From: Anagrus nilaparvatae
Lineage: Eukaryota > Arthropoda > Insecta > Hymenoptera > Mymaridae
Assembly: GCA_022575985.1 (NCBI GenBank)
Contig: JAKSXM010000132.1
Coordinates: forward strand, 5,022,001 to 5,086,000
Length of the DNA stretch: 64,000 bases
Reading direction: 5' to 3'
The notes beneath the pieces are model-generated. The model saw only the letters and a program-made list of their open reading frames with translations. It was not told the origin of the DNA and searched no databases. The translations under genes and the position numbers were made by a program. Of the stretch, positions 42,037-55,000 are shown piece after piece; the stretch's first letter is position 1, and every line of letters starts with the position of its first letter.

Positions 42037-44787
42037 ATTAGTACCTAAACAACATTATGACGGACTTGGCACTAAAATTGGTTGATACTGGTGACTCACA
42101 TCATACCACTAATAACAGTACCTGGATAGATGTTATCTTTGTTGATAACTATGACAATATTCTAAGTAAAGACAAGCTGTCTGCCAACTATCCTAATAGA
42201 CATGATATAATTTCAGTCACCATCAACGTATTTTATCCAGATCCACCGGACATGACAGTAACTTACAAACCGATTAATAACATAACCTTGCATGACTTGA
42301 ACTCACATCTAAAAAAACTTGACTGGACCACATTAACATGTAAGGGTGACGATTTTGATATTAATGAAGGTATTCTGACTCTCACAAATAACATTCATAA
42401 AGCAATAGACGAACTGGCTCCAGAAAAATCCTTACGACCTTCAAAAGCAAAATATCCTTGGTTAAATTCAGATCTTCGCCTATTAAAATCGAAATGTGAC
42501 GCTACTAGCAGACGTTACCACAGAACTGGGTGTAAAAAATACCTTAATGAATTTCTGAATCTTGCTAATGAATATGAGGAACAGTCAGAAGTTGCTCGCT
42601 GTGCCTATATGCATAATCGCATATGTACCACCTTAGATGACGGAAAAAACTTCTGGGTTGAGATGCGCAAGCTTGGCCTCATACCTACAGTCAGTGATGC
42701 CCTTCACGGCTTCTCTCCTGAGGAGCTTAACACATATCTATCAAGCATTTGCATTTCTCCCATTGAGGACCCCACTATCTCTAACAGCATTATTGATGGT
42801 GCACCCCTTGAAGGATTTACTTTCAAGGAGGTGACCAATAATGATGTAATTCTGGCTGTGTCTCATTTCAGTTCTCAGGCAAAAGGCGATGATGGCATCC
42901 CTCAAAGAATCATCGCTAAGTCATTACCTTCCACAGTTAACCATCTTACCAAACTGTTTAATGTTTCTTTATCAAAAGGTATATTTCCAACCGAGTGGAA
43001 AAAATCGCGCATACTGGCTATTAAGAAATGCTCGATCCCATCATCGCCTTCTGACTTTCGACCCGTGTCATTGCTTTGCTTTTTGTCAAAGGTTCTCGAG
43101 AAGTTAGTTCATGACCAAGTGGTTAGCTACCTTTATAAATCAAATATCTTAGATAAATTTCAAACTGGATTTCGGAAACATCATAATACCCAATCAGCTT
43201 TAATTAAATTAACAGATGATATACGCATGGGCAATGAAAGGAAGCTAGCCACAATACTTTTGCAATTTGACTTCTCGAAAGCTTTTGACAATGTGTCTCC
43301 TTCAATACTGCTTAGAAAGCTCCGGGATGCAGGTTTTTCAAGACTAACCCTGAGTTGGTTCTGGTCATATCTCTGTGGTCGATCCATGTGTGTAGCTTCG
43401 GGAAGTTCCGTCTCTGATTACTGTGACATAAATATCGGTGTACCACAAGGTTCAGTATTAGGACCTCTGCTCTTTTGCATTTACATGAACGATATTCGGA
43501 ACTTCCTAGATGCAAGCACGTTTAGATTATTATATGCGGATGACCTGCAGATCTACGTCCAGGTTCCGACTAATCAAATACAACAGGGAGTCCTAAGACT
43601 TTCCGAATCAGCTAAGGCCATAGCGGTGTGGGCGGAATCAAATCGCCTGAAGCTGAACACTAGCAAGACACAGGCAATCATTTTCGGTTCCCCTAACACA
43701 ATAAAGATATTTGATGAGCTAAATATCGAGCAAATAATAGTAAACCACAGTGGTGACTGTGTCTCGTTTGTTAATGAAGTAAAAAGCCTTGGAGTAATTC
43801 TTGACAGGACACTTTCTTGGCAGCAACAAATTAAAAACGTAACAAAGAAAGTCAATAGAGCACTATACGGGCTCAGAATTATTAAACCATGCACATCTCA
43901 AGCCCTACGTAAGAGACTGGTAGAAACGTTAGTAGTCCCGCACATGGACTACTGCAACGTAGTGTACTCTGACATCAATAACCAGCTAGCTGACCAACTA
44001 CAAAGACTGTCAAACTCCTGTATACGTTACATTTTCGGACTAAGACGACATGACCACATCACATCTTTCAGACGACAACTTAACTGGATGAGTACAAAAA
44101 CCCGAACCGACTACTTTGCATCATTAACCCTGTACAGACTAATACGCATGAAGGAACCACGTTTTCTCTTATCATTATTTGAACCGTATAAATCTGATAA
44201 ACCATCTCGCGGTGTTCGCAAAGACTTGAAAATACCATCATCTATAATAACTGACTGGGGTATAAACTCCTTCCAAGTAAAATATGCTCATTTTTGGAAT
44301 AATATTCCACCGTGTATACGCGATCTACATTCATTTACACGTTTCAAAAAAAGTATCAGACAACATCTATATAGTAGAGACTTATAAATTTTTACTTGTA
44401 ACTTTGATATGTCATGAATTCTATAATTTGACCGCCTCGTTTTCTCTTAGTTTAACTCAAAGATTTGACCAAAATCACTTTTATCTTTTAATTTTTAATT
44501 TTATATTCTATTTATTTTTCAATTATCCAATCATGTACTTTAAATTATATCATTACAGAAAAATTTATTTATTTATTTGTGTTATAACTTATTAAATTCT
44601 AATTAATTGTATCCTAACAGAGAATATTCATTTTATTTTATTGTATTTTTATTTTTTATTTTTGTGTTATATTGTATTAAATTTATTGTATATATTATTA
44701 TATTGTATATTTATGTAAATATTGTATATTATGTATTAAAATTTTTTTAATTTTGCTTTGGTAAATAAACGACGATAATAATAATAT
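42037..44787 (+). mobile_element. 5'-truncated LINE (jockey/CR1-type), TSD AAACTTTT
   Basis: The insertion lies between two copies of AAACTTTT (42029-42036 and 44788-44795). It starts inside the endonuclease domain and ends with a TAA-rich tail (GATAATAATAATAT). The sister spacers show the unoccupied sequence (TATAATCAGCATAAACC near 29500). It is oriented with the host genes. Confidence 0.85.
42057..44387 (+). CDS. LINE endonuclease C-terminus + reverse transcriptase (intact partial ORF2)
   Basis: This ORF of 776 residues encodes the enzyme that copies LINE RNA into DNA at a nicked target. Residues 1-60 are the tail of an EEP endonuclease (STWIDVIFVDNYDN). The reverse transcriptase covers about residues 275-560: RPVSLLCFLSKVLEKLV, QFDFSKAFDNVSPS, GVPQGSVLGPLLF, and the catalytic LLYADDLQIY (YADD at about 493-496). 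The C-terminal part follows to TAA. The frame has no stop or shift, so the insertion is fairly young, but most of the endonuclease and any ORF1 are missing, so it cannot be autonomous. The open frame extends 5 codons upstream to the insertion point; ATG 42057 is nominal. The clade is inferred from motif style. Confidence 0.88.
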   Translation: MTDLALKLVDTGDSHHTTNNSTWIDVIFVDNYDNILSKDKLSANYPNRHDIISVTINVFYPDPPDMTVTYKPINNITLHDLNSHLKKLDWTTLTCKGDDFDINEGILTLTNNIHKAIDELAPEKSLRPSKAKYPWLNSDLRLLKSKCDATSRRYHRTGCKKYLNEFLNLANEYEEQSEVARCAYMHNRICTTLDDGKNFWVEMRKLGLIPTVSDALHGFSPEELNTYLSSICISPIEDPTISNSIIDGAPLEGFTFKEVTNNDVILAVSHFSSQAKGDDGIPQRIIAKSLPSTVNHLTKLFNVSLSKGIFPTEWKKSRILAIKKCSIPSSPSDFRPVSLLCFLSKVLEKLVHDQVVSYLYKSNILDKFQTGFRKHHNTQSALIKLTDDIRMGNERKLATILLQFDFSKAFDNVSPSILLRKLRDAGFSRLTLSWFWSYLCGRSMCVASGSSVSDYCDINIGVPQGSVLGPLLFCIYMNDIRNFLDASTFRLLYADDLQIYVQVPTNQIQQGVLRLSESAKAIAVWAESNRLKLNTSKTQAIIFGSPNTIKIFDELNIEQIIVNHSGDCVSFVNEVKSLGVILDRTLSWQQQIKNVTKKVNRALYGLRIIKPCTSQALRKRLVETLVVPHMDYCNVVYSDINNQLADQLQRLSNSCIRYIFGLRRHDHITSFRRQLNWMSTKTRTDYFASLTLYRLIRMKEPRFLLSLFEPYKSDKPSRGVRKDLKIPSSIITDWGINSFQVKYAHFWNNIPPCIRDLHSFTRFKKSIRQHLYSRDL

Positions 44788-44795
44788 AAACTTTT

Positions 44796-45638
44796 GTATA
44801 ATTGTGAAATTCTCTAGGTGGATCATTTCTATCTATTTAAAATTTTTTGATGTGTTTAATATTGCTGGTCCCTTGTCCATTTTTTATCCCGTATTTGATA
44901 AAAATTACAAACTAACAAAAACATACAATAAAAAATTACTTTTACTCAAAATAATCTTAATCTAAAGCCAAAAAGAGCATAGATAACGTTTTTTTTTAAT
45001 TTTATTTTTTAAAATTTTGGCAAAATTAAGAAAAAAAAAAACATTATTTGGACTTTTTCATTTGATGATTTAAAAAACTTGTAAGGCTCGAGTTCGTTTG
45101 TATATTCATCTAAATATTTCATCTATCATCGTGCCTAAAAATTACCGTCGTTGACAGTGAATTTTTTTATAAATAACCAAATATAGGTTCAATAAATACA
45201 AAATTGAATTTTTAAAAAGCGCGCTTAAATGTACATTAAAATTTTATGCAGTAGAAGTCGTTTATGATTTAAGTTGGTATCATTATTTCTGTTCAGTCAG
45301 CTGATGAATAAAAATAAACATTGAACACGTGTTTATAATGTTGTGTGGTTTAGTTGACACGAGTTTTAAGGATTTTCTGTTTAAAAAACTTTAATAAGAA
45401 ACAATAAAAATTAAATATTAGTGTAATACAGTCTTTAGTTGTAAGTTAGCTTGAATAAGTAACTAAAAATTATTCAAAAATCTTATTTGTTACAAAACAT
45501 CAAGAAACAAAAAATAGATGAATGATGTGTGTTTTAAAAAATAAAAATTAAAAAAAATTTTTTTATTTTGTGGTACAAAAATGTTTTTAAATTATTCTGC
45601 AATCTTAGAAAAATAATTGATTAAAATATTTTTTTAAA
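44796..45638. other. Spacer P3-P4, 3' part, with P4 promoter region
   Basis: It resumes the conserved spacer after the LINE, with P4 flank E-boxes CAGCTG (45298-45303) and CACGTG (45326-45331), TTTATAAT, and TTTAGTTGACACGAGTTTTA. No gene. Confidence 0.5.
45298..45375 (+). promoter_or_regulatory. P4 putative core promoter (paired E-boxes, TATA-like)
   Basis: CAGCTG and CACGTG lie 28 bp apart, followed by GTTTATAAT and a strongly conserved TTTAGTTGACACGAG. The arrangement is shared with P2 and P3; P1 has TACGTG. It is inferred from conservation alone. Confidence 0.35.
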
Positions 45639-46014
45639 ATGTCTAAAAAAACAAATAAAAGTTTAATTCAAGCCTCGTCATATAATTTGACTTCAAAACA
45701 AAAACTTGATATTGATACAAGAAGAATAGTACAATCAATGCAAAATAGAAACAGAATGGGACGTGATGATGAAAAATATACCCAGTTAATAACTTTAATG
45801 TTAAAAAAAGATTCATTTAACATAGTAAACGGGAATAGAAACATTGAAGAATGGATTGAATCTTTTACGCGAGACGAGTGTTGGCTGGAAAATACATATA
45901 ATCAAATTGCAAAAAATAATAGTGAAATAAAAAAATTTGTGAAAAGTTTCAGCGTACAGAATTTAATAAACTTTATATTACAATATAAAAAATGTATAAT
46001 AGCTGATATAGAAA
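45639..46014 (+). CDS. P4 exon 1
   Basis: It starts MSKKTNKSLIQASSYNLTSK, shares EEWIESFTRDECWLENTYNQ, and ends ...CIIADIE plus one base before GTAAGT. ATG chosen by alignment with P3. Confidence 0.73.
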
Positions 46015-49000
46015 GTAAGTATAAAAAAGTTTTTCGGGCTGGTCACGTTGTAAAAAATAGCTTGTACCTTAGATGTTAGATGAGGACTGATGTCTTCGAG
46101 TACCCCATATTTAATACTAATAGCATTTGTGACGTCATATACGAAATACTTTATAAGAGTATTGTGGAAGAGTCCATACGATGTATATATTAGGGTTGTT
46201 CACTAAAAAAAAAAAAGTGCTCCAAAAATGTTCTTCCTGAAGTATGTTGAAGTTTATGTGACAAAATGATCCCATACCAATTTTCAGCTCATTTGAAAAA
46301 GATTTAGGGGTCGCACAAACCCAGAGTAGCTCTCAAGTGGTTGGGTAATACCGACAATTAGTGGGAACGACAAAATTGTCGCTAAACTCGAAAATGAGGT
46401 CCTCAGAGTCTGAGAATACCTTAAACACCCTTAAACACCTAAAACACCCCTTTTTTACCAAAAATTTTTGGATTTTATTGGGAAAATCGTATATATTCGA
46501 AACATCTGGATTGTAAATTACAATGGATGACTTAAATATGTTGGAAAAATACCGAAAACTCCTTCCGTTTATTCCAACGCGCCTTTTTGGCCGAGAAACG
46601 CAGGGCTTAATTCTATAACAATGTTATAAGATAGGGTTTTTAGTCTATTTTCCAAATAAAGCTGTCATATTGCAATTCTACCAAAATACTACCGTTTGGT
46701 CTTATTTTTTTTGTATAAGTTCTACCTTTCAAACACCGTTAACCGCAATTTTTTATCACCGATTCTCTCATCGCTATAGATCGTAAATCAAATGTCCATT
46801 TTTTGCCAAAAATGACCAATTTTAAAATTGCTGCTAAAATTGTAATTTTTGATGAAAATGAGTCTTATAGGTCTCCAAAATTTTGTACTAGTTTGAAGTT
46901 TCGAAAAAATTTTCACTCATCCATTTTGCTTTATACATTTCCGAGATATGACTCGACAAAGCTTTTTTACAAGCTATTCTTAGTAAATTTTGTCTTATGG
47001 AACTTTAGCACTAATAGGCTTTATTGATAATTAAAAATTTTTTTTTAAATTTTTTTTGTAAAATTGACTAACATTATTGTTAATTTTCACTTTTTTATTT
47101 ATTAAATTCCTTAATTTTTTTTTTTTTTAAATAAATATTAGTGTTCTTGCATAGACATGAAAATTCAGATCATACGCGTAAAATAGAACAGTTTTGTAAA
47201 GAGCGTTCTTTGTATATTTTTATCTAAAATAAAAAAACAATAGCTTAACTTTTGTTTTTATGTGTTCATTATAATTATAAAAAAATTTGTGTGTAAGATA
47301 CTTTAAGCTAGTTAATAAAAATACAAATGCTAATTTGAAAAAAGCTTTAAACACCTAATATTAGATTGTAATTAAAAGTAATTTTAAAACAAAATGTTTA
47401 TTAATATAAAAAATATTATTTAATAAATTTTACTTTTTCATTTGTTTATTTTTCTGTTTATGATAATAAAAATTTAAAAATAAAAAGGCATTTTTCAATC
47501 CTGTTTCGATTTAGGCAAAACCCTGTTCTCTTACTGGCAGAAGTGTTCTTTTATTCAGTTTTTTTCCGTTGCATCAAAAATTTTTTATAAACAAATGAGC
47601 TTTAGATATATGCTTTATTATGGTGCCTATAAGTATAACAGATGTTATGTTAAAAATCCTTTAACGAGGGTGATTTTTACTCCCCTGTAACCCTAAAAGT
47701 CCGGTATTTTATCAGTTTCTAGACTTTTAGACTAAAATATTTCGTCGATTAAATTTTTGCAATATTAATACGTGAATAATAATATATGGTATCAACCCTC
47801 TTCAAAAAAATATTTTAACTGGTGAAAACCAACTCCTAAAAAAAAATTAAAAAGGAGTATCGTGGGAAAATTTCCGCTAAAGTTCTTCAGTGATAAGTTA
47901 CAGTTTATTTTCTATAAAAGAAAAGTTAAAAATGCTCCAAAATTTATAAAAAAATAGCTGTAACTCATTGCTGAAGAGGTTTACCGAAAAATTTTCCGCG
48001 ATACCTTTCCCTATAATTGAATGATCTTCAATATGAGCCAAGCAAAATTTTGATCCAAGTTACCTAGGTTTTGGAACTCAAGTTTTTATGACCCAAAAAA
48101 TACAAAAATTTAACATGTCATTTGTTTAAAACAATAAACATTTTCAATTTTTGGTTTCTCATAAAGGAATTATTGTTTTAGGTAAAATTTTGATTTTTGA
48201 TTTATTGACATCCACGTTTTGAGACCTCAGGAAGTTAAAAAAGTATGGTGTGAATGTGTGTATGTTTGTATGTATGTAGAACCGTGATCTCACTGGTGGT
48301 GGTGGAGTAGCTGCTTACTTTCATAATTCTCTCAATTTTAAAATTCTATACATATCACAAACTGATAATATTAATAAGCCAGATTTCATAATAGCCGAAA
48401 TTTATGTTAATACAACAGTTTTATTGCTTTCAATTGTTTACCGCCGGCCAGGTGGAAATACCCTTGATGATATGGGGGGTGTTCTTGGAGACTTTTTGTC
48501 TATTAAGGAATACACTCACATTCTCATCATGGGTGACTTTAATTATGACATCTCAGATGATCAAAAGGGCCTTCCACTCATAGAATTCTCGCAAGATCTT
48601 GGCTTATTAATATGTCCAACGGAATATACACATTCTGTTAATGAAAGCAAATCAAAAATTGATATTGTACTGACTAAAACTCTTTCTCATATACTAGATT
48701 GGACACTTTTTCCAACACCACTTTTTGCAGGTCATCACCCAATATGCTTTGCATACAAATTTGAAAAAACACCACCTGTTTCTCGTTTCAAAATTATGCG
48801 TTCGTTCAAAAAATGTGATTTCAATAAATTAAATTTATTTTATTCAATAATTAAATTTAGATTTGACGCGCATTATACCAACACTCTATCAATCTAATAT
48901 TACTGAGTCATCAACTATTACGGAAAATTTTCTAACCTCGTGCAATAACATACTCAATAAACATGCTCCTGAGTATAGAAATACAATAAAAAAACCAAAG

Positions 49001-52000
49001 ACTTTTGAATTGGATATTGACTTAAAAAATCAATTCAAAATACGTGATAGTTTTTATAAAAAGTTCATTAAAACCCAAGATGATAAATATTTAAAAATGT
49101 ACCGTAATATGCGTGCTGAACTTAAATTAGAGGTTAGAAAACGTAAGGATGAATTCATAAAACGAGATTTAGAAAACCCAAGAGATTCTTCCACTCTATG
49201 GCGAATTTTTGACTCCCTTGGACTCACTTCAACAACCTATAATTCCCCTTTACAATACTTTACTGCTATTGACCTAAATATTCACTTCTCTAAAATAAAT
49301 AAATCCTCACCATCTTGCTTAATACTACCACAATTTTCTCATGATACCATAGTTACTACTTCCTTCTCAATTAATCCTGTAACTTCTGATCAGACATCTA
49401 AGACGTTAACCAAAATAATGCCCAAATGCAAAGGCCGTAGTCCGGACGGTTTTAATCTAATGCATTATAAAGAGTCTTTACATGTCTTATCAGATTTTAT
49501 AACCCACCTATTTAATACTTCCATTAATACAGCAAAGTTTCCAAATTGCTGGAAGAGAATATTTATTATAGCTCTCAGCAAAATTCCTCAACCACTATCT
49601 ACTTCAGACACTCGTCCTGTAGCTAACATGTCTCATCTAGCAAAGGCCCTGGAAAGATTAATAGTTGATCAGGTTGTAGACTACTTAGAAACTAATAATT
49701 TAATAAACTCTCATCAGTCTGGTTATAGGAAAAATTTTAGTACGCAGACGGTTTTGTTGAACCTTACTGATACTATACGTCGTGGAATAGAGTTAGGATT
49801 AGTCACAATCTTATTGCTCTTTGTTTTTCCAAGGCCTTTGATACTATAGACCATACTATCTTACTGAGAAGGCTATACGATCTAGGTTTTACGCATCATA
49901 CCTTATTGTGGTTTCATGACTATTTGCTTTATCGTCAACAAGCAGTAATAGATTCTGATGGTAATCCTACAGAATTTATTACAACTAGCTCTGGAGTTCC
50001 TCAGGGATCAGTTATTGGTCCCATTTTATTTTTAATTTATATGAACTCTATTTTGGACGAAATTAAATTCTGTTACTATGAGCTGTTCATGGTTGGCTAG
50101 AAACAATTTTAAATAAAATTTGAAGGTACCTCCGAGATTCCGATAAATTTTGATTGTAGGGTACCTACAGGTCCTAAAAAAACAAAAAAGAAAAAAATCC
50201 GCTCGGCGCATTTTTATTTTTGCCCAAAATAGGGCTATCTCGGTGAATGTATTCAAAAAAACGTTTGAAAAAGAAATAATGAATTATAAATCTTAATTGT
50301 AATATACTAGAATATGAAAGAAAAGTTAAATTTATACATTTTTATGTATTTTTAACTCACCTGCGCAGACCCAGATGTAATGGATGGTCATTGAGGCTGC
50401 AAAGCTGACCTAGCTGAAAAAACTACATTTAAAACTACATATCCAGGACAAGATGTGATTTTGTCGAGGAAAGTATACTTGACGATTTCAACTATCATTT
50501 TTCTAGACCTTATAGGGTCTCGTCACTATTTTTGGACACTTTTACTTTAGTCGAAACTGTGATTTTTTCAATTTTTTCGAATTTGATGAAAAAACTAAGA
50601 TTCAGATAAAATAAGTTATAAAAAATATTTGGGAGATAGTACCCCCGAATAAGGAGTTTTCATTGGGAGTACGAGCAAAAAAAAGGGGTTTGCTATTTTT
50701 CGAGGATGGCAAATTAAGGGATGCTAGTACTGTGATTGGGGTAAAACTTCGAATTCACAGTAGGCTTGCATAATAATTTCACCAAGTCGAATTTATACTG
50801 TACGCGTGCGAAATAAATCGACGCAAGAAATCTTTATTTTTGATATTTTGGATATTTTATCCATCAAGTAAAAATCCCCTTAAAATAGCAAACCCCCTAT
50901 CTCCCAAATAAAGCTTATAACCAGGGGGGTATTATCCCCTTAAATGGGCTTACAACTAACTATTAACATGGAACATGTTCATAGGGAGAGGTACTTGGGA
51001 AAAACTACCACTACAGTAAGGGGGGGGGGGTGAAAAACGGACGGGTTCGGGGGGGTATAATGTACTTAGAATAATTTCGTTTTAGGAACTTAGAATAATT
51101 ACGATTTAAGGACGTAGAATAATCCGGCTTTAGGGACTTGGAATAATATTGTTTGACTTTATTTAATCATTTAAAAATTTCTATTACACATAAATATGTT
51201 CTATGCTCATTAATTGGGTTTACACAAGCCCGTTACAAATTTTTTTATCTTATTCTAAGTTTTTTCATCAAATTCGAAAAAATTGAAAATATCACAGTTT
51301 TGACTTCAGTAAAAGTGTCCAAAAACAGATATGAAACCCTACATGGTCTAGAAAAATGATAGACGCAACAGTCAAGTACACTTTTCCTAATATAAAACAC
51401 ATCTTAACCCGGGTATGTAGTTTTTTAGTTAGAAGTTAGTTAGTTTTTTCAGCTAGGTCTGCAGCCTCAATGACCATCCATTACATCTGGGTCTGCGCAG
51501 ATGAGTTAAAAATACATAAAAATGTATAAATTTAACTTTTCTTTCATATTCTAGTATATTACAATTAAAATTGTAAGATTTATAATTCATTATTTCTTTT
51601 TTAAACGTTTTTTTGAATATATTCACCGAGATAGCCCTATTTTGGGCAAAAATAAAAAAGCGCCGAGCGGATTTTTTCCTTTTTTGTTTTTTTAGGACCT
51701 GTAGGTATCCTACAATCAAAATTCATCGGAATCTCGGAGGTACCTTCAAATTTTATTTAAAATTGTTTTTAGCCAACCGTGTGTTTGTTGACGATCTGCA
51801 AATATATATACAATGTAAGACTTCTTCTCTTAATATGGCTATTGCTAAAGTACAGCAGGATGCCAATGCAGTAGTAGATTGGACAACAAATAATCACTTA
51901 AAATTGAATCCAGATAAAATCAAATCTATAATTTTTGGTACTACATTTCAATTAAGTAAAATCAATGATCTTGAGGTACCATTTATTACAGTCGCAAACA

Positions 52001-55000
52001 CAAACATTCCATATTCTACGTCAGTGACCAATCTGGGTGTAATTTTAACCCCAACGTTAAATTGGTCTGCACAAGTTCTGAAATTGTCAAAATCAGTGCA
52101 CTACACACTACATCGTCTACGCTTAAAGTCAAGACTATTGTCTTATGAGCTACGAAAATTACTAGTAAATTCTCTAATAATTCCATACTTTGATTATTGT
52201 TGTCTGGTCTATGATGCCTTGGATGTGACTCTTATGGATAAAATAGAAAGAATATTAAATCTAGCCATAAGATTCATATTTGGTATTGGTAGATATGAAC
52301 AAGTATCCATTACACCTTTAAGAAACGAATTGAATTGGCTTACTGCCAAGTCAAGAAGACAGTACTTCAAATTGGTACTTGTGCATAGCTTGATAACTTC
52401 CCAAAGACCACCTTATCTTACATCAGTTTTTAAACCCCCTGATGAAGAAATCAGGCGTTCTCAACGTAACCTACCAGATACCTCATTGTCAGAATTTCTT
52501 CCACTAACATTTGCTCTTCCAAGCTTCTATCGAACTGAAACCTATAAGCAATCATTTTTCTATTCAGCCATTACAGAGTGGAACAATCTACCATTTACTC
52601 TAAAAGCTTATTCTAATCTCGATACTTTTAAGGTTCACTTAATTTCACACTTTTTTTAATTTGGATGTAATACCTCATTTTTTTCTATGAAATTTTTTTT
52701 AAAATAAACCATTAAGAACATTTTGTTATTGTTAATGAGGAACCGTAGTGCCAATTACTTGACAGCATTTTATTTTTGTATTCTTGTACCAAAAACTGAA
52801 AAGGATTGAATTTTTTATTTAAAAAATATTATAAATGGTTAGAAAATCATAATTTCAAAATTTGTTTCCCGGAAACCCTTAGTGGTGGAGTGAACATCCT
52901 TAAGTTTAGTGCATGAAATTAGTTTGCTTAAATATCTTTGCATGCTTCTGCTTTCAATCGCTATCTTCACTTCCAAATCTATACAACTGCATTTTTGGCG
53001 AAAGCCTACATTAATAGTTAATTTTAAATTATGTTTAAAATAATATTTTTTAATTTTAGATCTGAAACAAATAATGGATAGAAGCAATCGAATTTTAAAT
53101 AATGAAAACCTCATTGATTACGCTTCATCTATTAAAATTCCAGCATTTGAAGCACCTTTAAGTCACGCAAACAGAATATGGTTATTAAAAGTTGCAAGAA
53201 TCGTTCTAGATAGATACTTAACAGTAGCTCAGGATATCATGTCAATTAAAAATAATAAAAGCATAGATGAATCGATTTTTTCAAATATTCATAACGCATT
53301 ATATAAAACTACTTATGTTGGAAATATAATTAAGAAATATAATAATTACTTCAAAGAAACAAAAAAAAATTATTTTCGTCTGCGAAAGTTTAAAATTTTA
53401 ATGAAAGTTACTAAAAGATTTTCAAAGGATATACAATTAAGTGACTTAAATGAACCAGAGTTTGACATAGAAGGTAAAATTTTTTATTTTTATATGCAAT
53501 AAATCAATTCTTATCGAAAGTTATTAAACACAATTTTAGCTAATAAATGGGAAAAAGTATGAGCCTATGCTTTATTTTTTCAGTTTTAGCTTCTAAGAGT
53601 GACCGTAAAATCCGCCCCTTTTTCAACCTCGTTAATTTTCAGCAGAAGCATACGAAACTTTTTTTGAAATAACCTTTGTTATTGATGCATTTTTTAGATT
53701 CACTATTTTTGTACCATAAAATTGATAATGAAGAGAAATTTAGCCTGATTATTTATATATAATTATAATATTTTAAATATTCTCCGCTATACAATTTTTT
53801 GAGGACGGAAAATATTTTAAGGAGAGAAATTATTTTTATAAATATTTTTCAATAAATTATAAAATATATATATTTTCGAAAAAATTGTTGCCTAAATTGT
53901 AACTTTTGATAAAAATAAGTTTTATTAGTCTCAAAAATTTTGTACAAGTTCCAAGTTTCCATAAATTCTTTACTCGTTCTTTTAGCTTTAGATGTTTCTG
54001 AGATATGACTCTACAAAGTTAGTGAAAAAATATGATTTTTTTTTAAATCTTTAAATTGAAACTCTGTCTTTAAATTATCATAATATATGCTAAATAAGTA
54101 ATCAAAAAGAAACGAGTAAAACATTTTTCCAAACTTAAAGCTAATACAAAATTTTTGAGACCTACAAAACCTATTTTCATTGAAAATTGCAATTTTGGCA
54201 GCAATTTAAAAATTGGTAATTTTGGTCCAAAAATGGACATTTGTTTTATTGACTATAGCGCTTAGAGAATAGGTGATGGAGCATTGCGTGTTACGGAAGT
54301 TAAAAGATGGTACTTATACGGAAAAAATGAGACCAACCGGAAGTATTTTGGTTACTTTTTAAGGTTACAGCGTTATATGGAACATTGAGCCCTGCGTTTC
54401 TAAGCCCAGAAGGCGCGTTGGAATAAACGGACGGTATCTTAGGTGTTTTTTCAACATATTAAAGTCATCCATAATAATAGATTGTAATTTGGCGACCCAA
54501 AGGTTCCGGTCTTCCCTTGTATGTCATAAAATGTTGTACTAATAATTATTATTAAAATGAAATATTTTTCAATACAGATTTTGAATTCCGAATGTTTGAA
54601 GATGAAGCAAAAGCCAAGGCCGAAAAAGCTGAGAAAAAAAAGTTAATAAACAGTCAAGAAAAATTAGATACAAGTCAAGATAAAATTTATACAGGTTGAG
54701 ACGGTATGGTAGGCACCCTACCTTTTAAATGATTTAAATGATCAATATTTTTTTATTATAATCATACTCTCTCATAACCTAACCCCAACTCACATTTATT
54801 AGAAATTTATCAGCTGTGCTTCCGTGATCAAAGATCACGTACACACACATTTAAAACAAGGCGACGCATGCGCTTCTAATCATATGACTATAGTTATATA
54901 ATATATTTCGCTATCTCACTTTTGAGATATCTTTTACTATCTTATGCGCGTTAATGTGAGCGAAAACGTATAAATACGGCGCAAAGACACGAGAAGATAT

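Larger units (their letters stand above)
48130..52760. mobile_element. Foldback-family copy enclosing a LINE fragment
   Basis: The left part (48150-48284) resembles arms of the giant foldback (TTGAGACCTCAGGAAG, a short TG/TATG tract). The right part (52650-52755) resumes with TTTGGATGTAATACCTCATT and closes GAGGAACCGTAGTGCCAATT. In intact family members these landmarks are only about 100 bp apart, so the LINE sits inside this arm. Confidence 0.55.
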
